A stretch of 64,000 nt of DNA from Selenomonas sp. TAMA-11512 (GCF_037076525.1 NZ_AP029018.1:2278501-2342500); one strand, 5' to 3'. Shown: positions 1-6,780, numbered from the stretch's first letter. Program-made: numbers and translations. The notes: generated by a model from the sequence alone, not told the origin.

Positions 1-447
1 TATTAGACAAGAATATACATACCGTGCTACATCCTCACAATTTTCGATCAGCGGAACATGCGTCGGGATGTCATTCTCTATGATGAAATCTACAAGAAAA
101 TTGATAAATTCTCTCGCTGTAGTCACATCACAGTTCGAAAGAGAGAACAGTCGTCTCTCCATCCCCTCCATGCGGGAAAGCATGAACTCCATCTTCAACG
201 TGCGCTTGGCACTCTCGATCGTTCCTGCATTACGAATACCGTCAACATACTCCGCAACTTCCCCGATCAGTGCGTACACTTTGCGACGTTGCTCCGGAGA
301 TATGCGTCTGCCATCCGGCAGGATAATCTCAACGCTTCTGTATTCCCGTAAGAGTGCCCGGTCAAGGCTAGGGAGAGCGGCGTGTATGACCGCTGTCCCA
401 TCCTCCATAATGTCCTTGACCGCACCCATCATGTGCTCCTGAATCAT
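1..447 (-). CDS. Phage HNH-type nuclease, N-terminal part (runs off left edge)
   Basis: Minus-strand reading frame open from an ATG at 447 to the window edge, so only about 149 N-terminal residues are visible. The visible part includes the segment TAREFINFLVDFIIEND followed by a region ending in YVYSCLI. This matches the recurring pattern of phage proteins annotated as putative HNHc nucleases, where this stretch precedes the zinc-binding CxxC/HNH motif. The motif itself would lie beyond the window, so the nuclease call rests on the N-terminal pattern and on context. The start codon overlaps the stop of the upstream ERF gene as ATGA, indicating translational coupling. Being next to Gp157 and ERF fits a siphovirus recombination module. 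Confidence 0.6.
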   Translation of the reverse strand, partial: MIQEHMMGAVKDIMEDGTAVIHAALPSLDRALLREYRSVEIILPDGRRISPEQRRKVYALIGEVAEYVDGIRNAGTIESAKRTLKMEFMLSRMEGMERRLFSLSNCDVTTAREFINFLVDFIIENDIPTHVPLIENCEDVARYVYSCLI

Positions 448-1082
448 GCCGCGCCTACGTGAATAGCTGCGAGACTTGCCGTGAGCTTTTTCAGCTCCTC
501 CACTGTGAGCTCACGAGAAGAGTCTTTGTCAAACATCTTCCGGCAAATCTTTGTGACTTCTTCCTTCGTCGCATTCAGCCGATGCATCTCTTCTGTGAGA
601 GCCCGCAGCGCCGTCCGTACATCCTCCGTCGAATCTTTTGGCGGCGAATGCTCCTCACGCCTCGAAGATTGCCCCTGCCGCGTGTATTCGTCCGTGTCAG
701 CATCCTTGGCATCATCAATACCAAAGAGCGCGTTCAAGGCGTATTTGCGGGCGTAAGAAGAGGTTGCCCCCGTCACCTGCGCCACGTCAACGCCTTTTTT
801 CTCCACCTGCTCACGGGCGTATGCCGTCGCGCTTTCCGTATCCCCCGTCGCGATGTCCACCACCGTGACCGTTGCCTTGATGTAGTAGCGGTCACCGATC
901 AGCTCTACACTGTCCGAAATGCGGAGATATAATCCATTATCTTTGAGAAGCGGCTTGACTGCCTCCAAAATATCCTCCGCGCTTCGGTAGTTGTAGTTAC
1001 CGAAAGTGTTCTTTTGCCCCTTCGGCGCTTTCAATTCACTCTGCACCGCCATCAGTGCGGCGTAAATTGCCTTGCCGGCCAT
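444..1082 (-). CDS. ERF-family single-strand annealing protein (phage recombinase)
   Basis: A 212-residue protein of the ERF (essential recombination function) family, which anneals single-stranded DNA during phage homologous recombination. The N-terminal 130 residues carry the family pattern: an N-terminal helix, the block FGNYNYRSAEDILEAVKPLL, then a YYIKATVTV strand and the segment VTGATSSYARKYALNALFGI. The C-terminal third is charged and low in complexity, as is usual for the family. The ATG at 1082 is chosen because GAGGTGAT lies just upstream; an in-frame start 42 bases further up has no such site. It lies between Gp157 and a nuclease gene in a leftward early phage operon. Confidence 0.9.
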   Translation of the reverse strand: MAGKAIYAALMAVQSELKAPKGQKNTFGNYNYRSAEDILEAVKPLLKDNGLYLRISDSVELIGDRYYIKATVTVVDIATGDTESATAYAREQVEKKGVDVAQVTGATSSYARKYALNALFGIDDAKDADTDEYTRQGQSSRREEHSPPKDSTEDVRTALRALTEEMHRLNATKEEVTKICRKMFDKDSSRELTVEELKKLTASLAAIHVGAA

Positions 1083-1092
1083 GTGTATCACC

Positions 1093-1554
1093 TCACTTGA
1101 TCTGTATGCTCTGACGCTCGACAAGTTCCGCCCCAGCTATGACGGCCCCATTCTTGAGTGCCGCGAGAATGCCTGACCTATCAATCTTGTCCGGCTGCGG
1201 AATCCTGTACTCTGCAGGAATTGCCGCCTCGTCCGTGATCTCCGTTGCTGTGGACTTTCGAAAGCCTATCTGATATTCCGCAGCCTTGACCGGCTTTCCG
1301 TCGAGATATGCGGCGAGATAGTTTTTCAGACCCTCCGCCTTGTTCTTCGCCGCCTTCTCACGAGCTGCGAATACATCCTTTTGTTCTTTAAGAGCTGCCG
1401 ACTCTGCATTGAGCTCCTTAATCCAGCAAGCGATGTTTCGGATTTTCTTCGACTTTTCCATGTTGAGCGCATCGAGTTTTTCTGCGTCGATGATTTCGCC
1501 AGTCTCCATGTCTACGCATGAGAGAATTTCCGCGTCAATTTCAAATAGATTCAT
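1093..1554 (-). CDS. Siphovirus Gp157-family protein
   Basis: A 153-residue protein with the layout of the Gp157 family, named after a protein linked to phage resistance in Streptococcus thermophilus. It has a short acidic N-terminus, a long central coiled coil (about residues 25-75, rich in E, K and A) and a conserved end where YQIGFRKSTATEI is followed by an IPAEYRI-type block and a KNGAVIAGAELVE-type block. Its biochemical role is unsettled; it is usually encoded beside ERF or Rad52-like annealing proteins, as here. The ATG at 1554 overlaps the stop of the truncated gene upstream (ATGA), which supports this start over an in-frame ATG further upstream. Confidence 0.85.
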   Translation of the reverse strand: MNLFEIDAEILSCVDMETGEIIDAEKLDALNMEKSKKIRNIACWIKELNAESAALKEQKDVFAAREKAAKNKAEGLKNYLAAYLDGKPVKAAEYQIGFRKSTATEITDEAAIPAEYRIPQPDKIDRSGILAALKNGAVIAGAELVERQSIQIK

Positions 1555-1817
1555 GATGCAAGCGCCACCTTTCTGATCGTGCTCATATCTCTGCTGTGTG
1601 TGCTCCATGTCTTATACACCTTGCCGCCAGAATAGAAAGCGTAGTAATCGAAGGTGACAAGCTCATCGAAGCGAACTCCATAGTACGTTTGTTGAATCCT
1701 GAAATCCCCTTTTCCACGACGCATGACAGATGACAACAGCGTCATGCTGCCCTTGTATCTGTGCTCATCGTCTATGATTTTTTGGATTCTCCTCGGTGTA
1801 AGTGTAAAATAGTTCTC
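1551..1817 (-). pseudogene. Phage protein truncated by an insertion sequence
   Basis: About 88 codons remain open up to the left boundary of the insertion sequence and end with the TGA that overlaps the Gp157 start. The visible part is rich in Y, R and K and has no recognisable domain. There is no start codon with a ribosome binding site inside the retained part. On the far side of the insertion sequence a well-placed GGGAGGGAGG site and ATG (3382-3380, minus strand) read a few codons before hitting the element. This is the likely original start, although simple excision does not restore the frame. Family unknown. Confidence 0.6.
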
Positions 1818-3369
1818 GGAGGGGGTTGCAAAAAGAGAAAGAGACCAGTACCCTAAAGTGTATGCTAACGAGGCGAATACACAAGAAGGAAGGTCTCTTA
1901 TGGAAACTATTGTAACAGAAATCCTGGAAATAATAAAGGGTACAAAAGACAATATCTCACAAGAAGAACAACTGCGCAGTTACTTTGAGATCCTGATATG
2001 CCGTGCAGTTAGTGAGGCATTCGAACGAATTGACAAAGAACTGGCAAAGCGATACGCAGCCAAAGGCTGGCACGTGGAACGGCTTGATGCACGGTGCGTG
2101 CAAGCAAGCTACGGAACCATGCAAATCCGTCGCAGGCGCATGAAAAAAGAAGGAGAAGCCGGTATATACCCCTTGGACAAAGAAGTGGGTATTCGCCCTT
2201 ACCGGAGATACACCGCCTATTTGGAATACGTTATTGCCTGTATTGCAGCCAAGAGCGTCTACCGTGATACAGCCGCTGTCGTCAACCTGCTGAGTCCCGT
2301 CACGATAAGCCACCAACAAGTTGCACATGTCGTGAGACGAGTAGGAGAAACCTATGGTGCTTGGGAGAAATTGCAGGAAAGCACCGATCCCATGGAAGAG
2401 ACAGAACTGCGCCGACCGGAAGTTCTCTACATCGAAGGGGATGGACTCATGCTGCACGGGCAGAATAAGAAACAGCTCGAGCTCCATCGATTCCAAATCG
2501 CCGAAGGCGTGCAAGAAAACGGCAACCGTCGTACCCTTATTGGCACCCACTATGTAGCGAATCTCGATCACGAGAAAGCCAAAGAGAGTCTGCTGCACTA
2601 TCTGGGGAGCCACTATGATCTAACCCATACCCTGGTTCTGAGCAACAGTGATGGAGGTGCCGGTTACACCTGCGGCGTCTTTGAAGAAATCCTTGGAAGC
2701 GTCGGCCAGCATGAGCACTTTCTGGATTGGTACCACGTACAAAGGAAATGCAGAGAACGCCTTTTATGGGCGAATTCGACCCTGTGTAAGAAACTACACA
2801 AAGCGCTGTATATACATGAGCGTGAGGAAGTGAGCCTTGTATTGGATACCGTGGAATCTATGTCCCAAGATGAGCGACAAACGGAACAAGTGGAGCTTCT
2901 TCGAAAGTACATAGAAAGAAACTGGATATACCTTGCCGGCTTGGAAGAACGAGGGATCGGGGAATACAGGAAGCTTTTGGGGACGTGTGAAAGCAACCAT
3001 AGGCTCTACAGCTACCGGATGAAGAAGCAAGGCAGACGATGGAGTCGAGCCGGTGGCGAAGCGATGGTAAAGATCATCACTGGATTGAAGAACGGTGATC
3101 TGCGAGAGGCCATGGCGGCGAAGGCGGAGTGGTTCAATGCGAAGGTAGGAAGAGACTTCCGCGGAGCCGTGCGAGAGGCATTGAAAAGAAGAAAAAGCAC
3201 GACATATGACGGGGTCCGACATGGGAGGATTACAGTAAGTGCGCCGATGAGCAGTGGGATTGGACATTTGTCCAAATGCTTTGCTTAGAGGCAAAAAAAG
3301 ACTATGCCACGAAGGCAGACACATCAAGGGTGAAAACTCACCACCGAGAAAATCTTGACACATACCTCC
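1818..3369. mobile_element. ISLre2-family insertion sequence
   Basis: An element of about 1.55 kb carrying a single transposase gene on the plus strand. The ends are imprecise: the left end reads GGAGGGGGTTGCAAAA from 1818 and the right end, read inward on the minus strand from 3369, reads GGAGGTATGTGTCAAG. These share GGAGG and a spaced GT/CAA pattern. The 5-base sequence CTCGG occurs at 1815-1819 and again at 3369-3373 and may be a target duplication, which would shift the boundaries to 1820-3368. The element is oriented against the surrounding phage operon and splits it. Confidence 0.75.
1900..3288 (+). CDS. ISLre2-family transposase
   Basis: A 462-residue transposase. Recognisable ISLre2 features are the N-terminal IRRRRMKKEGEAGIYPLDK region, the central VLYIEGDGLMLHGQ block with the likely first catalytic aspartate, the SNSDGGAGYTC block with a second aspartate, HFLDWYHVQRK, and CESNHRLYSYRMKKQGRRWS near the C-terminus. 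Length is normal for the family and the frame is intact, so the element may still be active. The ATG at 1900 is preceded by AGAAGGAAGG; an in-frame ATG 42 bases upstream lacks a site. Confidence 0.92.
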   Translation: METIVTEILEIIKGTKDNISQEEQLRSYFEILICRAVSEAFERIDKELAKRYAAKGWHVERLDARCVQASYGTMQIRRRRMKKEGEAGIYPLDKEVGIRPYRRYTAYLEYVIACIAAKSVYRDTAAVVNLLSPVTISHQQVAHVVRRVGETYGAWEKLQESTDPMEETELRRPEVLYIEGDGLMLHGQNKKQLELHRFQIAEGVQENGNRRTLIGTHYVANLDHEKAKESLLHYLGSHYDLTHTLVLSNSDGGAGYTCGVFEEILGSVGQHEHFLDWYHVQRKCRERLLWANSTLCKKLHKALYIHEREEVSLVLDTVESMSQDERQTEQVELLRKYIERNWIYLAGLEERGIGEYRKLLGTCESNHRLYSYRMKKQGRRWSRAGGEAMVKIITGLKNGDLREAMAAKAEWFNAKVGRDFRGAVREALKRRKSTTYDGVRHGRITVSAPMSSGIGHLSKCFA

Positions 3370-3383
3370 TCGGTATTCCCATT

Positions 3384-3421
3384 TGACGTTACCTCCCTCC
3401 CCGTGATATACTCACAGTGAA
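3384..3421. promoter_or_regulatory. Promoter-like palindromic module A
   Basis: On the plus strand TTGACG (3384-3389) is followed 18 bases later by TATACT inside the palindrome GTGATATACTCAC. On the minus strand the same segment is followed by a GGGAGGGAGG ribosome-binding-like run and an ATG that reads into the insertion sequence. The module resembles two others near 5262 and 5545. It may be a phage promoter with an operator over its -10 region. Direction is uncertain. Confidence 0.45.
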
Positions 3422-3427
3422 AATACT

Positions 3428-3703
3428 TTACTCATTGCTCGAAGTGGTTGCCGCCGCTTCGGGCTTTTCTTTTGTCATGTCGAGCATCACGGTATGCAAA
3501 ATACCGGAAGCCGTGATTAAGTGACGCAAGGGGTTATCCCCTCTCTTTGCCGTATCAATGATAACTTGCAATGCCGCAGTAATAACCGCCTCTGTCGGCC
3601 CGTATGAGGCCGTTGCAAGCGCATCATCAATATACGCTGCGCAAAGTGAAGCCTCGCAATGCGTAAACTTTTCTGCGATCTCCGCGAATTTATCCCTTGT
3701 CAT
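3428..3703 (-). CDS. Small phage protein of unknown function (91 aa)
   Basis: An unrecognised 91-residue protein, mostly predicted helical. It has cysteines early on (FTHCEASLCAAY) and a C-terminal AAATTSS-type tail. The start at 3703 is chosen because AAAGGAGAAC lies immediately upstream; a longer in-frame extension overlaps the preceding gene and lacks a site. It lies 13 bases downstream of the 98-residue gene in the leftward early operon and is the last gene before the ISLre2 insertion. Confidence 0.6.
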   Translation of the reverse strand: MTRDKFAEIAEKFTHCEASLCAAYIDDALATASYGPTEAVITAALQVIIDTAKRGDNPLRHLITASGILHTVMLDMTKEKPEAAATTSSNE

Positions 3704-3716
3704 TTTTGTTCTCCTT

Positions 3717-4013
3717 TCAAAACTCATACCACACCAGCTCTGGAGCGCTTTCCCAATCCTTTGGATCTGGTTCATCCGTTGTGCCCCACTCACGAAAGAG
3801 CACCGCACATCCGTGGTTGTTCTTGTAGACAACTTCTGCAGACTCTTCTCGAAGGTCTCGACCGCAGTTGTGGTCATCAAAGCCGTTCCAGACCGTTCCG
3901 ACCGGTGCGGCTTCTAGCTCAGAGTAGCCGACCTCGATTATATCTCCGGTTCCGTTATAGTTGCTTCCTTGGAGCGTGAACGCGTTTACCTGTTGTACGA
4001 CCTTTGTTTTCAT
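3717..4013 (-). CDS. Small phage protein of unknown function (98 aa)
   Basis: A 98-residue acidic protein rich in aromatic residues and glycine, with a WNGFDDHNCGRDL stretch in the middle and a WESAPELVWYEF end. No family recognised. A GGAGGG site precedes the ATG. The start overlaps the stop of the pentapeptide-repeat gene by the ATGA arrangement, so the two are probably co-translated. Confidence 0.65.
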   Translation of the reverse strand: MKTKVVQQVNAFTLQGSNYNGTGDIIEVGYSELEAAPVGTVWNGFDDHNCGRDLREESAEVVYKNNHGCAVLFREWGTTDEPDPKDWESAPELVWYEF

Positions 4014-4579
4014 TTTTGACCCTCCATTTCTCGCATCGCTTTAAAATATGCGATAACAGCCAGATATTCTTTGCGGTATTTAAATGTACCCCCTTTTTCC
4101 GCGGGATATAACTCCTCAACTCGCGCTTCAAACTCCGCCAAAGTGCCGCCCCTATAGTGATTCCAAAAACCGCATTGGACAATATCTTCGGTGACGTTAT
4201 ACGTCGTGTAACTCCTCCGGCTGCCAATCGGACCTACCTGAATTATGTTTACGGACATCACAGCACCGCGCAGGTCAGCCCAGCACAAGTTAGCGCCGCA
4301 CAAGTTAGCGCCGCGCAGGTCAGCCAAGCACAAGTTAGCTCCGCACAAGTTAGCGCCGCACAGGTCGGCATCGCGCAGGTCGGCATCGCGCAGGTCGGCA
4401 CCGCGCAGGTCGGCATCGCACAGGTCGGCATCGCGCAGGTCGGCACCGCGCAGGTCGGCATCGCACAGGTCGGCATCGCGCAGGTCAGCACCGCGCAGGT
4501 CAGCACGTTGACCATCCGATTCTCCCTTAAGCCATCTCCCGTGACTTTTTATGATTTCTTTCAGTTTTTCTTTGTTCAT
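4010..4579 (-). CDS. Pentapeptide-repeat protein of the prophage
   Basis: A 189-residue protein. Residues of about 20-110 consist of roughly 17 consecutive A(D/N)L(R/C)x pentapeptides, which fold as a right-handed quadrilateral beta helix. The N-terminal 20 residues resemble the short helical cap seen before such repeats in phage proteins, ending in HGRWLKGE. The C-terminal 80 residues form a separate domain starting VNIIQVGPIGSRRSYTTYNV with a later CGFWNHYRGG stretch, also known from phage and bacterial pentapeptide proteins. Function unknown; some relatives mimic DNA, but nothing here proves that. AAAGGAGG precedes the ATG. Confidence 0.85.
   Translation of the reverse strand: MNKEKLKEIIKSHGRWLKGESDGQRADLRGADLRDADLCDADLRGADLRDADLCDADLRGADLRDADLRDADLCGANLCGANLCLADLRGANLCGANLCWADLRGAVMSVNIIQVGPIGSRRSYTTYNVTEDIVQCGFWNHYRGGTLAEFEARVEELYPAEKGGTFKYRKEYLAVIAYFKAMREMEGQK
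4260..4505. repeat. 15-bp tandem repeat encoding the pentapeptide array
   Basis: About 16 near-identical 15-base units of the type CAGGTCGGCATCGCG, differing mainly at two or three positions. They lie wholly within the coding sequence of the pentapeptide-repeat protein. The unit equals exactly five codons, so gain or loss of units would keep the frame. Confidence 0.9.
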
Positions 4580-4593
4580 TTTCTTTTCCTCCT

Positions 4594-4932
4594 TTACTTC
4601 TTGACCCAGTACGTCATCACAAGCTCGTCCCCCGGCTGCAGCTGGCTCTTGCGCTCAACCAGCCACGGGTTATTTTCTTTAATCCCTTCCACATACTCCA
4701 AGATGTAGCGTCGTGAGTATGTGTTTTTCGGCAGATACTCCTCGGCGATACTCCACACCGTATCCCCCGGCTTCACGACATAGACTTCTTCGACGAACAC
4801 CGCATCCGCGGCATTGTCACGTTGCGCCGCCCCGGACAGGATAAATATCGAGCCGATTAGGGCGGCGATGAAAACGAACTTCATGATGATCTGAATGCCA
4901 TCCTCATCATCCTCGACAATCTTTCTGTTCAT
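4594..4932 (-). CDS. LysM-domain membrane protein
   Basis: A 112-residue protein with an acidic cytoplasmic N-terminus (residues 1-15), one transmembrane segment (about 16-34, FVFIAALIGSIFIL) and a LysM domain (about 50-108). The LysM domain starts YVVKPGDTVWSIAEEY and ends LQPGDELVMTY. LysM domains bind peptidoglycan GlcNAc units, so the domain should face the cell wall. In an early phage operon it could alter the envelope during lysogeny or infection; this is inference. The ATG has a GGAAGGAGG site and overlaps the upstream stop as ATGA. Confidence 0.85.
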   Translation of the reverse strand: MNRKIVEDDEDGIQIIMKFVFIAALIGSIFILSGAAQRDNAADAVFVEEVYVVKPGDTVWSIAEEYLPKNTYSRRYILEYVEGIKENNPWLVERKSQLQPGDELVMTYWVKK

Positions 4933-5243
4933 GCAATAGCCTCCTTCCTCTTTCGCGGCCGCCCTCGACCGCGTGGAGCCCCAACCTTCTTCGCATTCTC
5001 GACAATCGCCTCCGCTCGTTTGAGATCGCGGTGCGACCTCGCTACATCACGGAGCCAATCCAGAAGCGGCAGACGTGCCACGCGGGCAGTTCTCCCGACC
5101 TTGAACGCCGGGAAGTCGCCTACGCCATTCAGTGCGGCGAACGTCAACGCGCGGACAGTATCTCGTCCGAGCCCTGTTAAAGTGACCGTCTCTTCAACGG
5201 TCAAAGTAGCTTTTTCCCATATTGGGATTCTGCCTTTCTCCAT
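4929..5243 (-). CDS. Small DNA-binding protein with HTH and AT-hook-like tail
   Basis: A 104-residue basic protein. Residues of about 12-65 fit an excisionase- or MerR-like winged helix with the helical segment TVEETVTLTGLGRDTVRAL and a FKVGRTARVARLPLLDWL end. The C-terminus RGRGRPRKRK resembles an AT-hook (GRP core flanked by basic residues). It probably regulates early phage genes or assists excision. It has a GAGGAGGTGAC site and lies directly downstream of promoter module B. Confidence 0.65.
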   Translation of the reverse strand: MEKGRIPIWEKATLTVEETVTLTGLGRDTVRALTFAALNGVGDFPAFKVGRTARVARLPLLDWLRDVARSHRDLKRAEAIVENAKKVGAPRGRGRPRKRKEAIA

Positions 5244-5261
5244 CTTGTCACCTCCTCAATG

Positions 5262-5308
5262 TTGTTTCCCTCCTCCTCCCCGTGCTACAATGAGCACAGA
5301 GAGGAGGT
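5262..5308. promoter_or_regulatory. Promoter-like palindromic module B
   Basis: Plus strand TTGTTT, 18 bases, TACAAT, with the -10 inside the palindrome GTGCTACAATGAGCAC, followed by AGAGGAGGTGATT. Read leftward, the module lies just upstream of the HTH/AT-hook gene and carries a GGGGAGGAGGG run. On the plus strand the ribosome-binding-like site is followed only by a nine-codon reading frame, so a former rightward gene may have been lost. Same design as modules A and C. Confidence 0.45.
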
Positions 5309-5348
5309 GATTCACACGATTAAAGGGAACCGGTGAAATTCGAATTCG

Positions 5349-5519
5349 TTAATCACCATCCGGCACAACGCCAACTTCCGTAGACAAAACTTCCACAAAT
5401 GCGCCCGTTACTATTGCCGTAGTCATGGGCGTATATTTTTTACGAATCAGGTCAACCAGCGGTTGAGCAGCTTTCTTTACCTCGTCCATTTCCAGTTCCA
5501 GTTTTTCACTACCTTTCAT
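5349..5519 (-). CDS. Small phage protein of unknown function (56 aa)
   Basis: A 56-residue protein with an acidic N-terminus and a predicted amphipathic helix around VDLIRKKYTPMTTAIVTGAFVEVL. No family recognised. The start at 5519 has an AGAAGGAGG site nine bases upstream. It is divergent from the small plus-strand gene at 5590, with promoter module C between them. Confidence 0.55.
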   Translation of the reverse strand: MKGSEKLELEMDEVKKAAQPLVDLIRKKYTPMTTAIVTGAFVEVLSTEVGVVPDGD

Positions 5520-5544
5520 TTGCTTTGCCTCCTTCTCTTTATGC

Positions 5545-5582
5545 CGCCTCCACGCCGTGCTATACTGAACACGGAAGGAGGT
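5545..5582. promoter_or_regulatory. Promoter-like palindromic module C between divergent small genes
   Basis: Plus strand TATACT lies within CCGTGCTATACTGAACACGG, a near-perfect hairpin or operator palindrome, followed by AAGGAGGTGATT and the ATG at 5590. The minus-strand side carries GGAGG runs leading to the gene at 5349-5519. Third copy of the module also seen near 3384 and 5262. Confidence 0.5.
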
Positions 5583-5589
5583 GATTATC

Positions 5590-5757
5590 ATGCAACCTAA
5601 TGCCATCCCCATAGAGCACGTTGCGCATATACTCACGATAGAGTACATCCGCAGGACGAGCAGTTTACATGAAAAATCTGTTCCCATCGAATACGCCAAT
5701 GTTTATACCAACGTGCAAAAACAGATCCTCACTCAGCTGCAGAAAAATTTACTGTAG
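5590..5757 (+). CDS. Small phage protein of unknown function (55 aa)
   Basis: A 55-residue reading frame starting at an ATG preceded by AAGGAGGTGATT, one of the strongest ribosome binding sites in the region. The product starts MQPNAIPIEHVAHIL and ends KQILTQLQKNLL, probably helical. No family recognised. Its last 29 bases overlap tail-to-tail with the minus-strand gene at 5729-5908. Confidence 0.5.
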   Translation: MQPNAIPIEHVAHILTIEYIRRTSSLHEKSVPIEYANVYTNVQKQILTQLQKNLL

Positions 5758-5908
5758 AGACGGAACCCAAGCTTTCTATTACAATCTGTAACACGGCTTG
5801 TGCATCCGTATAAGAAAGTCCGTTCAGCCTCTGCAACAGGTCAATGGCGGACTTTTTTATATGCTCATGGGCATAGTCATATGGCATAATTGCTGCATCC
5901 TTCTCCAT
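5729..5908 (-). CDS. Small phage protein of unknown function (59 aa)
   Basis: A 59-residue protein with a YAHEHIKKSAIDLLQRL helix and a LSYTDAQAVLQIVIESL helix; the spacing suggests a small two-helix bundle. The start at 5908 has GGGAGGTGAGAGG upstream and follows the Arc-like gene at 5914-6075 closely, so the two are probably one transcript. Confidence 0.55.
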   Translation of the reverse strand: MEKDAAIMPYDYAHEHIKKSAIDLLQRLNGLSYTDAQAVLQIVIESLGSVSTVNFSAAE

Positions 5909-5913
5909 CCCTC

Positions 5914-6075
5914 TCACCTCCCTCCGCCCGCGCATGCGGGCTTTTTCTGTTGCCGTACATACTGCCCCAGAATCTGCAAGATCAACGCTGTCAGTGTAAT
6001 ACCTAATCCTTTCGCTTCCTCATCCAGTGCTTTCCGCAGTTCTATCGGCATACGGAGCAAAAACGGTGTTTTCAT
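5914..6075 (-). CDS. Arc/CopG-like ribbon-helix-helix protein (53 aa)
   Basis: Short protein beginning MKTPFLLRMPIELRKALDEE, followed by the helix region ITLTALILQILGQYV. A beta strand with alternating residues, then two helices, is the Arc-type ribbon-helix-helix pattern used by phage repressors and antitoxins. GGAGGGAAGAGC precedes the ATG. It is divergent from a second Arc-like gene at 6224, with repeated GATATC sites between them, so both probably act on that interval. Confidence 0.7.
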   Translation of the reverse strand: MKTPFLLRMPIELRKALDEEAKGLGITLTALILQILGQYVRQQKKPACAGGGR

Positions 6076-6089
6076 GCTCTTCCCTCCAT

Positions 6090-6215
6090 TTGCTATCTAT
6101 TTTACATCTATAAGATATCATTTTAATTTCTTTATGTCAACATCTTTTTGATATCTTTTAGAGTGTTTATATTTCACGACTAAGTGATATAATATAGATA
6201 TCATTCAGAAAGGTT
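6090..6215. promoter_or_regulatory. Divergent regulatory region with repeated GATATC half-sites
   Basis: AT-rich 126-base interval between two divergent Arc-like genes. AAGATATCA (about 6110-6119) and its complement TGATATCTT (about 6149-6158) form a widely spaced inverted pair. A further AGATATCATTC lies about 6197-6207. TATAAT at 6188-6193 is a good -10 for the rightward gene. The arrangement fits operators for dimeric ribbon-helix-helix regulators. Confidence 0.6.
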
Positions 6216-6223
6216 GTGAGATC

Positions 6224-6373
6224 ATGGCGCAGGCTAATCCGTACCCTCTCCGCATAGAGGAGAACATCATGCAGGCAATCAAGGAGACCGCCAAAGAAAA
6301 CGGGCGATCCGTGAACAAAGAAATTGAATTTGTCCTACGACAATACCTTCTTACGCAAGGAAAGCTGAAATAA
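6224..6373 (+). CDS. Arc-like ribbon-helix-helix protein (49 aa)
   Basis: A 49-residue protein with the pattern PYPLRIEENIMQAIKETAKENG, then RSVNKEIEFVLRQYLL, characteristic of Arc-family DNA-binding proteins. The RSVNKEIEFVLRQ helix is the classic second helix of such proteins. AAAGGTTGTGAG precedes the ATG at modest strength, and TATAAT lies 31 bases upstream of the start codon. Its last 39 bases overlap the 3' end of the minus-strand Arc-like gene that follows. Confidence 0.75.
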   Translation: MAQANPYPLRIEENIMQAIKETAKENGRSVNKEIEFVLRQYLLTQGKLK

Positions 6374-6487
6374 GATGTGCTCATGGAGAGTGCAGCCAAC
6401 TTTCTTTGCCTCCTCCTTCAGCTCCTCATAGAGTTCCCTCGGAAGCCTAAGCGTCAGCGGCACTTTCGAGGGCTTTTCTTTTGCCAT
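6335..6487 (-). CDS. Arc/CopG-like ribbon-helix-helix protein (50 aa)
   Basis: A 50-residue protein, VPLTLRLPRELYEELKEEAKK then CTLHEHILFQL, a ribbon-helix-helix pattern resembling the gene at 5914-6075. GGAGGTGAGGGAG precedes the ATG at 6487. It is the gene immediately downstream of the Cro-like gene and probably the second gene of the leftward early operon. Its 3' end overlaps the opposing Arc-like gene by 39 bases. Confidence 0.7.
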   Translation of the reverse strand: MAKEKPSKVPLTLRLPRELYEELKEEAKKVGCTLHEHILFQLSLRKKVLS

Positions 6488-6523
6488 CTCCCTCACCTCC
6501 TTTCTGTTTGGGCTAGTATGGTT

Positions 6524-6739
6524 TTATAAAACTTCTTGATTCTCGAAGTTTGTAGGCAAAAAAATTTCGTCAACTTTACAATTGTAATGCCTGGCGATAA
6601 TAAACATTTCGTTTTGTTTAAATTGGGTTACCCCCTTCTCTTTGTTCTGGTAAGTTCTAACGTCAACGTTTATCAGCTTCGCCAGAGTTTCTTGGCTCTC
6701 TTTTTTGCTCCTGCGTATAGACTCCAAACGATATTGCAT
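6524..6739 (-). CDS. Cro/XRE-like helix-turn-helix regulator
   Basis: A 71-residue protein consisting of one XRE-type helix-turn-helix domain: residues of about 3-30 give IRRSKKESQETLAKLINVDVRTYQNKEKG and residues 35-60 close the domain with EMFIIARHYNCKVDEIF. It probably plays the Cro role opposite the CI-like gene, with the two promoters back to back. AAAGGAGGAGG lies before the ATG at 6739; longer in-frame starts would run through the promoter. Confidence 0.85.
   Translation of the reverse strand: MQYRLESIRRSKKESQETLAKLINVDVRTYQNKEKGVTQFKQNEMFIIARHYNCKVDEIFLPTNFENQEVL
6530..6551. promoter_or_regulatory. Palindromic operator copy at the 3' end of the Cro-like gene
   Basis: AACTTCTTGATTCTCGAAGTT, with arms AACTTC/GAAGTT. 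It is nearly identical to the site at 6759-6780 in the promoter region, which differs at only two central positions. It overlaps the last codons and stop of the Cro-like gene. The distance of about 230 bases could allow repressor looping. Confidence 0.6.
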
Positions 6740-6758
6740 TTTTCCTCCTCCTTTCATC

Positions 6759-6780
6759 AACTTCATGATACTCGAAGTTT
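6759..6780. promoter_or_regulatory. Palindromic operator over the Cro-gene -10
   Basis: AACTTCATGATACTCGAAGTT, with inverted arms AACTTC/GAAGTT, covering the -10 (TATCAT on the minus strand) of the leftward promoter. Repressor binding here should block leftward early transcription. Confidence 0.65.

Noticed and set aside
4260-4505. Regular short repeats considered as a CRISPR array
   Set aside because: Units are contiguous 15-mers without unique spacers and encode pentapeptides.
5914-6075. Possible frameshift at a T-run in the Arc-like gene
   Set aside because: Careful counting gives five T, which keeps MKTPFLLRMPIELRK in frame, so the gene is intact.
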